Notes: generated from the sequence alone by a model not told the origin. A stretch of DNA of 64,000 nucleotides from Whitmania pigra (GCA_021613335.1 JAJTWR010000263.1:580001-644000), one strand, 5' to 3'. Shown: positions 35,401 to 47,387, counted from the stretch's first letter. Made by a program: numbers and translations.

Positions 35401-38060
35401 CATGTTGCCTGGTTGGCCCTTCACTCTGAAAATGTAGTCCCACGACTGATCTTCAGCTTGCTTTTTCTTAGCCTCTTCCAACAATTTCTTGCATTGGTCT
35501 CTTTCTGCTTTAGTCAAATCATGGCAGACAGAGATGCCTTTGAATTTGCTTTCTGCGTAATTTTGGAAGTGATTCCAAAACTAGGTTCTTTGATTCTCTT
35601 TCCCTAAATTGAATCATTAGTGGCCTTACCTCCTTTGTATCCTTACCTATCCTGAATACACTTTTGATGTCACTACTATCACATTTTACACCAAGTACAT
35701 TGTTGATGAAATGCATAGCAGTATCTCTATCCTCAGTTTTCTGTTTCGGTTCACTTTTAGCTTTGCTTTCTTCGAGCCAGGGTCGGACTGGCTTAAAAAA
35801 ACGGCCCGGGAAATTTGGTCGTGGCGGCCCACTTCATAGTTTCATACAAATTTTTTCAATAATTTCATATTTTACTTATTTTCAACTTAACTTAATTTGT
35901 ATATAGTTTTCTTTAGTTTCTATAATTACTTCATATATAATAATAAAATTTTAAAGTTAAAAAAACTACTTTAAGTCGCAAGAATCTTTTTATTTATTAC
36001 ATGTTCAAATTCGTAATTATGCAAAATAACTTTAAACAGTTAAATAACTCCTAGTTTGAACAACTTAAACATAAGAAACTCTAGAGTCTAAAATTTCTAT
36101 TCATTGTTAACTTGCATAACAGCTTTTTCATCGTTTCACTAGTCGATGCTAAAACATCAATGATTTCATTATTATTGATTCTTGAAAGAAGGTTCTTCTC
36201 ACAAGACATCAGCAAGAATGATTGTAAAGTTGATTGGCTCAGCAAATTTCTTAATCTGTTCTCACTCAGGTACTGCAATGCATCGCTAGGCATTCTTTTC
36301 AAAATTTCTGCAAAATTTCTTGGATCTAAACAAGATAAATCAGCGTAAAAACAACCATGCTCAGAGAATCTCTTTTTTAAACTATTAATTACTTGATCCA
36401 TAACCAGTGAACATTGACACAAAATTTATCTTTCGCACTTTCAAGTGGTTGGTTGGCTATAATTTTTCTTTCAAAACCGTCTGCACTTCAATGTCGATAT
36501 TTCTTTTTTCTAGTTCACTGTTTGCAATTTTTTTAATTTGTGGCTGCTTGAAAAATAGAATCAAAATTTTTATCTACTTTGCTTAATTCAGTCTTGAACC
36601 ATCTTATAGGCTCGTAGTATATCCATTCCAATTGGTTGAAAATATTCCTATAATGTGTTCAAATATTTTCAAAAATAGTTGTGCTGTTAGAATAAATTCA
36701 AAACTTGTCAATGAATCTAACAGAGCTTTTGCTCTGTATCGGACATCATTATTGAATTTTTTTGAAGTAGAAATATCATGAAATGTTTGTAGCGTGTCAA
36801 TGTACAAAAAATCGATAACTTGGGTTTCTTGAAGGTTTGATTAAGAAATTTCCAAATATTTTAGTAAGAGCTCTGCCTTTTGCCCACCAACAGGTTTCAC
36901 CAATTACAGATATGTATTTCAATTTGCTAAATTCACACCAAACAACCAAAAACTGAATCGTAAATATGATTCCCGAAGAAAGACTGCATATGCGTTTAAA
37001 ACCCCAAATAAAGTAACAACATCAACCGCTTTTTCAGTGACGTCACCCATTACCAAACTTAAGGCACGGGCATAACACCATACATGAATCTGACCCGGAG
37101 AAGCTGTATTTAACAAGGCATTGAATCTATTGTATTGACCTTGCATATTAGACGCACCATCGGTGGAATTGCCAATACATTTACTTACATCAATGCCTAA
37201 GACAAACCAAGCCACAAACCAAATCATACATTCCTTTTCCAGTCGTTGACTTGCAATTGACTGTAGCTATTTCACGTTCGTGTTAAGAAATATTTTATTA
37301 AAAAATAATATAATTTTGCGTTAAAATTGACGTTATAAATTATTAAAATTGCGTTATAACCATTGACGTCGGAAGCTTATTATATAAATATAATTAGACT
37401 CCTTATGTAATGACTTTGTTGTTTCAGTTTGGTTATTTTTAATACAACTATTATTTGAAGCTATTTATAATCAACGGTAATTTCAGTTAAAACTAAAAAT
37501 GTAATAACTTTCTTTTGGCGGTTGGCGGCCGGGAAATTCCCTGTGTCCCGGAGGCCCAGTCCAAGCCTGCTTTGAGCCTGTACAATATAATGTTGTTTCT
37601 TCTCTTTTCTCTTTCGACTTCATCCTGAGCAATGGTTTTTGCTATACTGATTGTTTTGTCCACAACTTGTACTCTGTCTTCATTTGTTTTCAATTTTGCA
37701 TCTACTCTTTTCTTTACAATTTCTGTCCATGCAAGACCCTTGCTTTTAGTACCGGTTTCGGCTGTCATGTCAACCTCGACTGAGACAAATAAGCTCTCTA
37801 CTTTCTCCTCCAGCTTTGAAACTTTATTTTCTACAAGATCTCCTCCTACTTTGCAGCTTTCTAGTCTCCAACTTTTTTTCGAGCAACTCAATTTGTTTAC
37901 TTTGTTCCTTATTGATGCCTATGAGATGTTCGACGACGTCTTTCATTCGCACACAGTTCTTGCAAATTGGTTTAGATTCAAACCCTCGACACTTCCATAC
38001 ATTTCGCATATCTTTAAAACTTCTCGTAGTCATTTTAGCGAAACTTTCACTAGTCAGACA
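32456..38060 (-). mobile_element. CR1-like non-LTR retrotransposon with nested hAT
   Basis: Minus-strand LINE of about 3.8 kb once the nested hAT is removed. ORF1 (38035 down to about 35519, split by the hAT) has a coiled-coil-like KLEEKVESL region and RRNNIILYRL. ORF2 starts with an APE-type endonuclease (35443 to 34547; GDFNYHINW, TSDHQVV), then reverse transcriptase (34405 to 33322; DKSPGIDNL, FKKGSRSLPSNYRQVSL, FAKAFDKVPH, GVPQGSVLGP) and FADDT after a stop. The C-terminal thumb is at 33125-32590 (LYKALVRPHLEYCVQVWNP). The 3' tail is (TTATG)n at 32456-32482. In-frame stops (before FADD and in the endonuclease) and frame changes make it non-autonomous now. It interrupts the micro-exon gene array; the resumed sequence at 38060 matches the exon at 39082-39114. 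Confidence 0.9.
35778..37569 (-). mobile_element. hAT DNA transposon nested in the LINE ORF1
   Basis: Terminal inverted repeats begin CAGGGTCGGACTGG (left) and CAGGCTTGGACTGG (right, reverse complement). They are flanked by an 8-bp duplication, CTTCGAGC (35770-35777) against CTTTGAGC (37570-37577). Removing the element rejoins the LINE ORF1 at YRL/EESKAKSE. Transposase remnants lie on the minus strand. The clearest is at 36919-37227 (CIGNSTDGASNMQGQYN, SPGQIHVWCYARALSLV), the RNase-H-fold region of ZMYM/DUF4371-type hAT transposases. Stops and frameshifts break it. Confidence 0.9.
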
Positions 38061-38303
38061 TAGCAGATGCTGAAGGTTAATAAGGAAATACTTCTTTTCA
38101 CTCGTTTGTTTCATGAACTATAAAATTATTATATAAGCTAAATATTACATATTATAAGTGAAGTGAAGCATTTAAAATCTTATAAAATATTACGCGTTTT
38201 AGATTAATTTTGAAATAAACTTTAAAATTCTGTCAATTACTTTATAGATTCATATTTTCATATTCATACTATAATAACTTTAATTTGTAATTATTCATTT
38301 CAG

Positions 38304-39842
38304 CTGACCTTCTGGATGTTGACGGCAAAGGTTGGACAGAAATACTTTTTATATTTAAAATATGTAACTTAAGTGACCTTTTTTTCAGTACCTCCACTGG
38401 AAGACTACGAAGATGCTAAAGGTTGTTATAATTATATCTCAATAATAATTAATAATATTAATAAACAAAATGTATGAATAATAATCGCAATAATAATTAA
38501 TTTCCCTTGTTGAATTTATGAAGTAACACCATATTATACGTGTTACATACACATTATATAACATAAATTACATACTTGCATTCCCATTTTATAGGCAGTT
38601 CGAAGACTATTATCGAAAAGCTTTTAGGAACTTATAGAAATTATATAATTGTTTTAATGATTTTATTTAAAATTTTTATATTTCTGACGTGGAGTTTTAA
38701 ATTTCTCAGTGAAGCTTGACTTGTTCAAGAACAAACGTAAGACGATTTATGGTTATTTTAAAATTTAATTGACTAAAAAGTCTTATTTCTATTTTCATGA
38801 ATGTTTTTAAGATAGTGTTTCAACCTAATAAGCACAAAACGTTTGATGGATTATACATATCCAAATAATCTTTGGATTGAGTTATGAAAATATATCTTAA
38901 TCACCATAGTTAAACAAATTTAACATGATAATGTTCTCAAATATCGTCTAAATTTTTTCCCGTTAGTAAAGGAATTTTTGCACAAAGGTAAGAATTAATT
39001 ATCAATATTATAAAGTCTTTATTGAAGTTGCTATTCCAATATTTACCATCTGAGTCACTTGCATTGTAGAACTTGATTCAGTACTTCCACTTGAAGACAT
39101 AGCAGATGTTGAAGGTTAATAAGGAAATACTTCCTTTCACTCGTTTGTTTCATGAACTACAAAATTATTATATAAGCTATATATTACATATTATACCACA
39201 TATAAACAGACATGAAACACACAATTGTTTAACGGGACATCTACAAGTTATATATTACGTGTTATACATAAGATACTAAGCATACATGCTACATATTATA
39301 CAACATTTATACAAACCTGAAAACTTGCTTTCGCATACTAATTGTTTTTAGCCGCTGTGGGAGTTGCGATTCAAGAAGTAAGTTTTTAAGAATTTATTAA
39401 TTAATATTCTATTAATTGCATCCAAAATTTTATCACTAACCACATGTTTGTGAATAAGTTATCATTGTTTTTTTTAATTACTTGTCTTTAATATTTTTTA
39501 ATAATTTGTATTACATGTTTTTAGGAGCTGCAAAAGGTGACTGATGGCATCTTTACATTAAATGTTAAATCCGAAAATTAATTAGTTTTATTTTTTATAT
39601 ATTTTAAAATTAAATTTTGTTAAATTTGAAATACTTCGTTCCGTTAAAAATAAATGGCAGGGATAACAGGTTACTTTTTAATTACAATTTTCAAATTTTT
39701 AATTTCAATATCAAATAAAACAATATTTAAATTAAATTACATTAATGTGCTATTTGTTTATATTTCAAGCAATAGTAAAACCATAGCGGCTACACTACTG
39801 GGGCACACTAGTGATGACGATGAAGACGAAGATGATGAATAA
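38304..39842 (+). CDS. Micro-exon secreted peptide gene, module B (no own signal exon)
   Basis: Candidate exons: 38304-38330 (27 nt, DLLDVDGK), 38389-38421 (33 nt, PPLEDYEDAK), 38595-~38620 (donor lost by a 6-bp deletion), 38710-38736 (27 nt, KLDLFKNK), 38967-38987 (21 nt, KEFLHK), 39082-39114 (33 nt, LPLEDIADVE), 39352-39377 (26 nt, phase-breaking), 39525-39536 (12 nt) and 39661-39669 (9 nt). A last exon ends at TAA 39840-39842 with the acidic tail SDDDEDEDDE. The last acceptor is either 39770 or, to keep phase 1, 39787. AATAAA lies at 39906-39911. The block repeats copy A from mid-intron 1, so it arose by duplication; whether it is spliced to A's signal exon across the LINE is open. Confidence 0.6.
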
Positions 39843-40079
39843 AACTTTTAGCGTCAATTTATCGAAAATCATAACATCTTTTGAAGAAAATGTCTGTTGA
39901 GATAAAATAAATTCCTGGCAAAATGAAACAAGGATTGAAGTCATTTTATGTTAACCGTCAAAATTCGAAAGCAATGTCTGGTTTAAAATTTGTGAAACTT
40001 AAATTTTAGTTAAAATAACAGATGCTTTAATTTTTAATATTTTGAACTTCTAAAAAATTATTACTTTAATACGTAAATG

Positions 40080-40567
40080 ATTCTAACAAAGTGGCGAATA
40101 AAAGTTGATATTATGTAAAATACGTGTCCCACCCAGTAGATCTGGGAGCCGTAAGAAACAGCTCGGCTTGAAAGCTGGCTAGCCGCGGCTTTACGTGGCT
40201 TGATTTTACATTGCCAACCCATGGTTATTTTATATATGAAAATGTAGTTGCAAAGTGCAAATGTGTTACTCTATTGCAAGGGTTCCCAGCCAGATAGAAT
40301 TTCAGGGTGTGCGAGACTTAACCAGCAGGTTAATTAAAAAGACAACGACTCTTTCTGAAGTTACCCAGTGCAGTTTTGAAGCTGGAGAATTTAAAGTTTC
40401 AGTAGAATGAATCACAATTCCATATTTTTACAATTTGGATAATAAGTCAGATGATGAAGAGCTGATGAAAGATCTTAGTAAATTGAAATGCAATTTGAAA
40501 ACAAGACTTTGGAAAGCATTGGTGTTCAACAATGAATATGCTTCCAAGACGTTGTGAAAAATTAGAA
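40080..40567. repeat. Micro-exon gene 3' flank, duplicated at 52606-53400
   Basis: AACAAAGTGGCGAATAAA, ATACGTGTCCCACCCAGTAG, CGCGGCTTTACGTGGCTTGA and AGATGATGAAGAGCTGATGA-type phrases recur in order at 52615-52690 and 53060-53390. It lies between the acidic 3' exon and the inserted Ulp1 element. Confidence 0.75.
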
Positions 40568-43500
40568 CGAGTGTGATAACTGCCCCTATTCTAGCCCCTT
40601 TTCAGGGGTATTTTGTAAAGTCGACTAAAAATCAACCGCTAGAGCTAAAAATGTGCAGATTGTTTTAAAAAATAGAGAAAGGATCAAAGTGCCAGGGACG
40701 AGCATTCAAAAAAATTTAAAAAATCGGGAACTATTTTTAATTAATGCTTGAAAACTTTGAAAATTTTTTAGGGTAGATCCCTGTGTGCGCTAGTCAAGTC
40801 ACTTACATATTTGAATTCTCCTGAAAAATATCTATCAGAATATGTATAACATGTATTTTTAATCCCCATGGACGGGGTCGAAAAAGCTTCCGATAAAATC
40901 AAAACAACTTGGGCGAAATTAGAAGATTTGCGACTAATGGAGTACGAAAAAGGCGATTATAAATCAACCAACCCAGTTAAAAATACAACAACTATTTTAA
41001 AATATAGATTACAACTTAGAGAGTCAGGGTTTACTTCTTGAAAGTTTATTAAAATTCGGGAACTATTTTTATTCAGCGTTTTGAATGGTTTAGAGCTGCC
41101 CCCGCACCCAGCCCCTGAGATGTGGTCCTATGATATAGTCGATTAAAAATCAACCGATGCAGATGCAGCAATGCCGATTGCTTTAAAAAATAAAAGAAAG
41201 ATCAAACAACCAGGGACGAGTATTCCCAAAAAATAAAAAATCGGGAACTATTATTAATTAACGTCTAAAACCTTTGAAGCGGAATTTATGATAAATCCCT
41301 GTGTGCGCTATCCAAAATAGTTAAATAGTAAAATTCCCCTAAAAAATATCTACCATAATATGTATGACATGTATTTTTTATCTACGGTATGGCGTAGAAA
41401 TCTGATATATACATGTGTGATGGTAACTTTGGTGAAAATATTAGGTTTTACATTTAATATTGAACAAATTTTTGAATCTAAAATCTAACTTCTGATTTAG
41501 TAATACAAATTTAAGATTTGCCAAAATTTATGAAATTTTATTTTTAAATTCTTAATCTGAATCTTTGGTTTAGTGCCTTTTTTTGTGCACTGAAACGCTT
41601 CTGCAACTTCCCTTTTATAAATTATTAAGACTTTGCTACAGATCTGTCTTCCCATCTTCAAATTATTTTTAATGGGCCTCCACAAGAATTTGACGAAGTT
41701 GAACCGGAAATTGAATTAGATGATATAGAAGAAGGGCCTAATTATAAACAGAGTCCCTTTTATCGTAAGTATACACTTTTGGCGAAGAGCATCAGGTTAG
41801 AACAAACCAATGCACCAGTAGGCGATGAAAATGTTTTCAAAAATATTCCTTTTGCTAAACTCTTCTTAAAGAAGCATCTTTCTATTCTTCCTTTTTGGAG
41901 CTGTTTTCCTTCTCCAAGGAAAGCACGCATTTCTAACAGCCTGGTTGAAAATGTGTTTAGGGTTGTGAAACACCAGTTATTAGAAAATAAAACACATTTG
42001 AAGCTAAGCGTGTTTGTCGATTATCTCAAAGATGAGGTTGAGGCTCGATTTTTAGAAATTAAAATGAATTTACCCAAAATATATTGCCGGGGGAGAAAAA
42101 ACCCTAGTGCTAAATGGGAACGGAGGAAGGAGAAGAGTTCTTCTTATTTCAATAAATTAAATAACTTGAAGGTCGTGAACGAACACCTTAAATTGGATTT
42201 AACAAAGGGGCTCCAGCTCAAATCGACGATCTTGAGTAATTCTCTTGTTTTTGACCCAAACTATTATAGGGGAAATCATTTTAATTCTGTGATTCTGGCA
42301 AGATCTTCAGACAATATTCTATTCTTAGAAGATTTCAGGACTCTTTTTGATGAGGACTGGTTATCTAATCTAGTTATTGATTATATTTGCCTTAATATAC
42401 TCAAGTCTCCTGACGTTACCTACATACCTGTAATGGTCAGCCACCATGCCATACGAAATGGCAAATTCGAAGTAAGTTATTTTACATCTAGAGCCATTTG
42501 CAGGTATCTCTAGTTTTTCCGCTTCTTATAAACAATGATACTCATTTCTCACGCCACGTTGTAGACCAGGTCAACAAGGAAATATATTTTTACGACCCAT
42601 TGGGTAAACAAAATATTTCCGAGCATTTCAACTTTTTAAAATTTCTTTTTTCGATAAAGATGCATTGGAATATTGTTGATGAATGGATAAAATACAACTG
42701 TGTCAATAAAAACTTCTTTAAACAAGTTGACGGCTACAACTGTGGCATTTTCTTGCTGGAGCACATTGCCGCTTTAATCCTTTCGACCCAAAAAGAACGC
42801 AGGCAAAATTTTCAAAATGTCATACTCATTTCATCGGACAGCATGGCTGATTGTTGTCTTTACTGCGGAGGACACAGGGAAGCTAAGTGGGTGCAATGTC
42901 ATACATGCCAGAGATGGATGCATGAACATTGCATCGTGAAAAATGAAGTTAAATGTGCAACCATTAACTTTGTTTGTTGTTTTTGTAGCGAATTCTTTAA
43001 ATCCTTTAAATAACTTTCCTCTCAGTAAGCATGTCTTATCAGAATTGGCTTTCATACATCTTTGCTGTTGCTTGTCTCCATTACTTAGGAATTAGGACGG
43101 CGTTTGCGTCCTGAGGTTATTCCAGTTTTTCGACAGTATTACATGTTACGTTTGAATCTTCGTTGCTGCTTTTCAAATAAATGAACAATAAAATTCTGAG
43201 TTTCAAAGTTGTTTTGATTTTATCGGAAGTTTATATGTCGGATTTCTACGCCATACGGTGGATAAAAAATACATGTCATACATATTCTGGTAGATATTTT
43301 TTAGGGGAATTTTACTATTTAACTATTTTGGATAGCGCACACAGGGATTTATCATAAATTCCGCTTCAAAGGTTTTAGACGTTAATTAATAATAGTTCCC
43401 GATTTTTTATTTTTTGGGAATACTCGTCCCTGGTTGTTTGATCTTTCTTTTATTTTTTAAAGCAATCGGCATTGCTGCATCTGCATCGGTTGATTTTTAA

Positions 43501-44075
43501 TCGACTATATCATAGGACCACATCTCAGGGGCTGGGTGCGGGGGTAGCTCTAAACCATTCAAAACGCTGAATAAAAATAGTTCCCGAATTTTAATAAACT
43601 TTCAAGAAGTAAACCCTGACTCTCTAAGTTGTAATCTATATTTTAAAATAGTTGTTGTATTTTTAACTGGGTTGGTTGATTTATAATCGCCTTTTTCGTA
43701 CTCCATTAGTCTCAAATCTTCTAATTTCGCCCAAGTTGTTTTGATTTTATCGGAAGCTTTTTCGACCCCGTCCATGGGGATTAAAAATACATGTTATACA
43801 TATTCTGATAGATATTTTTTAGGAGAATTCAAATATGTAAGTGACTTGACTAGCGCACACAGGGATCTACCCTAAAAAAATCTTCAAAGTTTTCAAGCAT
43901 TAATTAAAAATAGTTCCCGATTTTTTTAATTTTTTTGAATGCTCGTCCCTGGCACTTTGATCCTTTCTCTATTTTTTAAAACAATCTGCACATTTTTAGC
44001 TCTAGCGGTTGATTTTTAATCGACTTTACAAAATACCCCTGAAAGGGGCTAGAATAAGGGCAGTTATCACACTCG
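40568..44075 (+). mobile_element. Ulp1-bearing DNA transposon with ~850-bp terminal inverted repeats
   Basis: Left arm 40568 to about 41410 and right arm about 43230 to 44075 are inverted copies, starting CGAGTGTGATAACTGCCC on either strand. Each arm contains subterminal repeats of CCAGGGACGAG followed by AAAATCGGGAACTATT. Flanking TAGAA/TAGAC may be a decayed target duplication. The single gene inside carries a cysteine protease and zinc finger, and a transposase C-terminus-like region (SNSLVENVFRVVKHQLL). KDZ or MULE relatives with Ulp1 domains are the closest known architecture. No DDE catalytic core is visible, so it is probably an internally deleted or protein-reduced derivative. Confidence 0.85.
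41629..43013 (+). CDS. Ulp1/C48-type cysteine protease with C-terminal PHD-like finger, transposon-encoded
   Basis: Frame 41629-42471 joins 42504-43013 across a possible 32-nt intron (GTAAGT...TTGCAG), giving about 450 residues; the true start is uncertain. The N-terminal part has an acidic stretch (EVEPEIELDDIEEG) and SNSLVENVFRVVKHQLL, like the last helix region of MULE/KDZ transposases. The C48 fold follows: VFDPNYYRGNHFNSVIL, then THFSRHVVDQVNKEIYFYDPLG with the presumed His and Asp, and QVDGYNCGIFLLEHI with the catalytic Cys preceded by Gln. The C-terminus has CLYCGGHREAKWVQCHTCQRWMH..C and a final CCFC, a PHD-type zinc finger. By family it would cleave SUMO- or ubiquitin-like isopeptides. 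The frame is otherwise free of stops, suggesting a fairly young insertion. Confidence 0.75.
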
Positions 44076-44369
44076 TAGACAAAATCTAGAAATCACCTGA
44101 ATCCACAGGCAGACATGCGGATTTCTCACACAGTACCACTTTTCCACAACATCATATCTGAGAAACAGCAGCAAAAAGTCATTAAATTCTAAAATTTTAT
44201 ATGGTAGTTTTTATTTTTTTTTGTAATTTTTAATTTACACATACAAAAATAAAGATCTTAATTAACTTAAGTGTTTTTTTTGTGTTTTGACTTTGTTATA
44301 ACAGTCTTCTGTCTTTTTTCTTGTTTTTTATGAAATTCAAAACTAGCTTAAACAAATACTTTCTTTATC

Positions 44370-44755
44370 TTTCATCTTTTGGTGCAAATTGTTAATTAAG
44401 AATTAATCTTTATCGAGGTAAGCACTATTGAATAAGACGGACAGTAATGTTGATTATCTATCAAATTGTCAAACAAATTTTCATAATAATAAAATTCGAA
44501 AATTTTGGAGATATTTTGATGAAAAATTATTACCAACTTATCTAAGAATTAATCATAAGTAATCACAATTACTCACAAGTAATAAGCAATTTCATGTTTA
44601 CTAATACTATAAATAATAATAATAATATAAATAATTCTAATTTGATCTGTTAGAAAGCAAATATAACGGTTGTAATGCTTACAAATCATTTGAATTTTGA
44701 TGTGCTATAATTCAATATGATTGTAATTACATAATTATAAACACTTAATTATACC
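44370..44755. repeat. Upstream-flank segment, second copy
   Basis: Counterpart of 31060-31320 (GTAATAAGCAATTT, GGTTGTAATGCTTACAAATC, TTCAATATGATT). The SINE at 44756 is inserted at its downstream end. Confidence 0.7.
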
Positions 44756-44890
44756 CCGGCGTGCAGGTTGGCCGGATTGGTTACGTGCCTTTAATAAGGC
44801 GGTAATGGCAACAGTCGTAATGTGTCGTGTTCGAAACCCAGCCTGCACTGCCGCCAGCGCCCTTGGGAAGGAGCAGTGTTATAAAAAGTA
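44756..44890 (+). mobile_element. tRNA-derived SINE, copy 2
   Basis: Carries TGGCCGGATTGGTTACGTGC (A-box region), GGCAACAGTCGTAATGTGTC and GTTCGAAAC (B box). It ends early after GGAAGGAGCAGTGTTATAAA, so the LINE-like 3' tail is missing. Confidence 0.85.
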
Positions 44891-44963
44891 CCGCATTTCA
44901 GTAATTGGGTAAAAGTACAAGTAATACCTCAAAAATGTACTTAAGTTAAACTCATCTTCTTAG

Positions 44964-45619
44964 TTCCCAACTTTGACCCTATGGACTTAAATTCCGATCT
45001 TCAAGGTATTCGCATTTGTTTTTTATTTTATTTTAAGCTGATTTAAAAGTCCTCTAACCATCCCTCGTTATTAGCCAACGTGCAAGATGAAGTTCGGAAA
45101 AGTAAGACAAACTGTGATTAAGAATGTGTGTGTCGAAAAAAAAATTGATAAAAATAGAATTACAACTCCTTTATTGAAGTATTTTATTGAACTCATTTTT
45201 TATTTAAAATTCTTTTTAGGAGCTTTACTTTCCGATGCTGTCTTGAAAGGTTTTATTTGCAAACAATTCCTCATACAACTGAATGAAATCACTAAATGCA
45301 ATAATGATTAATGTACTGTAATTGTGATTTTTGCTTTAAAATAATTTGATGAATTTTTAGACCATCTTGGAGATAATGTCCTAGCAACTGTCGAGAATTA
45401 TAAATATTTGTTTAATATATTTTTATATTTCGTGTTATTCATTTTGCAGTTGGAATACAAGCACACGTTGGAGATGGTGAGATATTATCACTTGTTATGA
45501 AATGATTAAACATATTTATTGTAACAGCCTTTTTCTAACAATGACAATTGTGTTATTTAGATGCTTCTGCTCAAAGTAATGATGATGATGAACATGATGA
45601 AGAAGGTGAAGATGAATAA
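44964..45619 (+). CDS. Micro-exon secreted peptide gene, module E (3' part)
   Basis: Candidate exons: 44964-45005 (42 nt, PNFDPMDLNSDLQ), 45075-45101 (27 nt, NVQDEVRK), 45220-45249 (30 nt, ALLSDAVLK), 45361-~45377 (donor unclear), 45450-45476 (27 nt, GIQAHVGD) and a terminal exon 45561-45619. The last encodes ASAQSNDDDEHDEEGEDE and stops. All but the unclear one are phase 1-1, and the terminal exon enters in phase 1. Exon sequences differ from copies A-D apart from the acidic end, so this is a diverged paralogue or a distant 3' set. No signal-peptide exon is seen upstream, where the SINE sits. Confidence 0.6.
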
Positions 45620-45816
45620 AAGAATAAAAATAAATGAAATCTCTTTCGACAGTTCACAGCAAATTGTTTAAAAAAATGTTTAAAGCATTTTCTCATCGGT
45701 TATATCGATTCATTTATGTTGCCGAACCCAATTCACTTTTAGTGATTTTGTCTGAGGGGTAACACTGTGCAGCTATTCTGTTTGTCCTAAAAATGTTTTG
45801 AGGTGTTAAGAGAAAA

Positions 45817-46140
45817 ATGGTCAACCAGTCAATAGAGAAAAAGCATGAAATCATACTGCGGCTAGAACGAGCCACAAAATCGATAGACCTTTGTCGTCAG
45901 CACGGCATTCCAGTAAACACCATTTCAGAATAGATAAAGAATATCGACGTGATAAAGCAATTGTGCGAGAAGTCTGTCACGGTGGAAAAACTCGAAAGAC
46001 GGAATTATAGTGCTATTTGCTGTCAACATGGATGGACGGCAAAAATGCCTTTTGTTGTTAGCAAACATGTATGTACATATTGCTGTTATCAATATAAAAT
46101 ATCAATTACTGCTGGGTCAGATCAAATGAGCTCAATCAAA
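45817..46140 (+). mobile_element. pogo/Tigger transposase N-terminus remnant
   Basis: ATG 45814-45816 begins MVNQSIEKKHEIILRLERAT, followed by SIDLCRQHGIPVNTISE and then a TAG stop. This is the first helix-turn-helix (psq/CENP-B N-terminal) of pogo-type transposases. About 250 bp later it shares a phrase with the remnant at 30.5-30.96 kb. Confidence 0.7.
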
Positions 46141-47387
46141 TTTGAAAAATTTTCCCACCAAAAAATCAACGTTTTTCTAAGTCAATTTACTTTATTAAGA
46201 TATTGAGTGTTTTTTTCAATTTTTGATATAATGTAAACCAATATTAGAACTATGAAAAACAATAATTTAAAAAAAAATTGAGCACCTTTTTGAGATAAAT
46301 AGCACTAAAAATAGCGACATTTTGGAATTTTGCGGAATTTAAAAGCTTATAATACAAAATTACAGAGTATATTCAGATGAAACTTATCATGTAATTAGAA
46401 CATAATATTGTAAACAAATCGACAAAATATTATTGATTAAATATGTTTAGTTTTCAGAATATTTAACCAAAATTGGGATTTTTGCAAACATTTTTCATTC
46501 TGAGTTACATTCCTCAAAAACCATAAATGACAAAACATTAATTGTTATATGATTTAATAGATTAAAGTTAGGCTAACAAATCTCCTAAACGTTTTTGCTC
46601 TATCCCATTTGCAACATTTGTTATGACACATTATGTGTGACCAATTTTCGAAAAAATCAAAATTTGAAAAGTAGGGTGACCATGTAAAAATGGCAATATC
46701 TTTTAAAATACTGGTCATATCTAACCAATATTTTGTGTTTCCCCATTATGTAGACTACTGTTTGTTGTGTCAAAATATAACATATTTAGGAAGAGGAAGT
46801 AATTAGAATTGTCCATCGTGATATCGACCACGGTTTTAAACTCTTTGTTGCCATTATAGCGGAAACACCACTTGTATTTGAGATCATGGAAGGCGGAGTT
46901 TAGAAAACACACTGATCCTAACTAACTGAGCATCTAATAGGTTTTTATACTAATAGGTTTTCAATTTCTCTAGAAATAATAAAAACCAGGAATGAATTAA
47001 CCCATTTTCTGAGACCTCTCAAGAAAGTCATTTAGATGATTAACAGGTAAATAACAGAAAGTTATTAAAATGTTTTTGATACCAAGGTGGCTTATTTAAG
47101 CCATCCCTTGTTGGCATTTTCTATTCCCATAACTGCATAAATATCATGGTCATACAATTGAACAACACAAGATGTATTCGGATAAAAAAAACCACATTCC
47201 ACCACTTTAATACGAAAATAACTATTCTTTAATAAGAAACATTATAGACAAAATAATCACCAGAACCATTTAGGGGAACTGTCTGCAATGACTTCACTGA
47301 TATTGAAAAATAAATCTCATTGTAAAAAAAAAACTCTAAAAAAATGGCATTTCTAAAAACATGCAGGGTAGAACATCCCTGAGTGTG
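46141..47387. other. No gene recognised
   Basis: AT-rich spacer downstream (in hexosaminidase sense) of the intact hexosaminidase. Only short frames without domain signatures are present. Confidence 0.6.

Noticed and set aside
45361..45420. Exon beginning ACCATCTTGGAGATAATG in module E
   Set aside because: The acceptor is good but no donor keeps phase 1; left as unresolved rather than a called exon.
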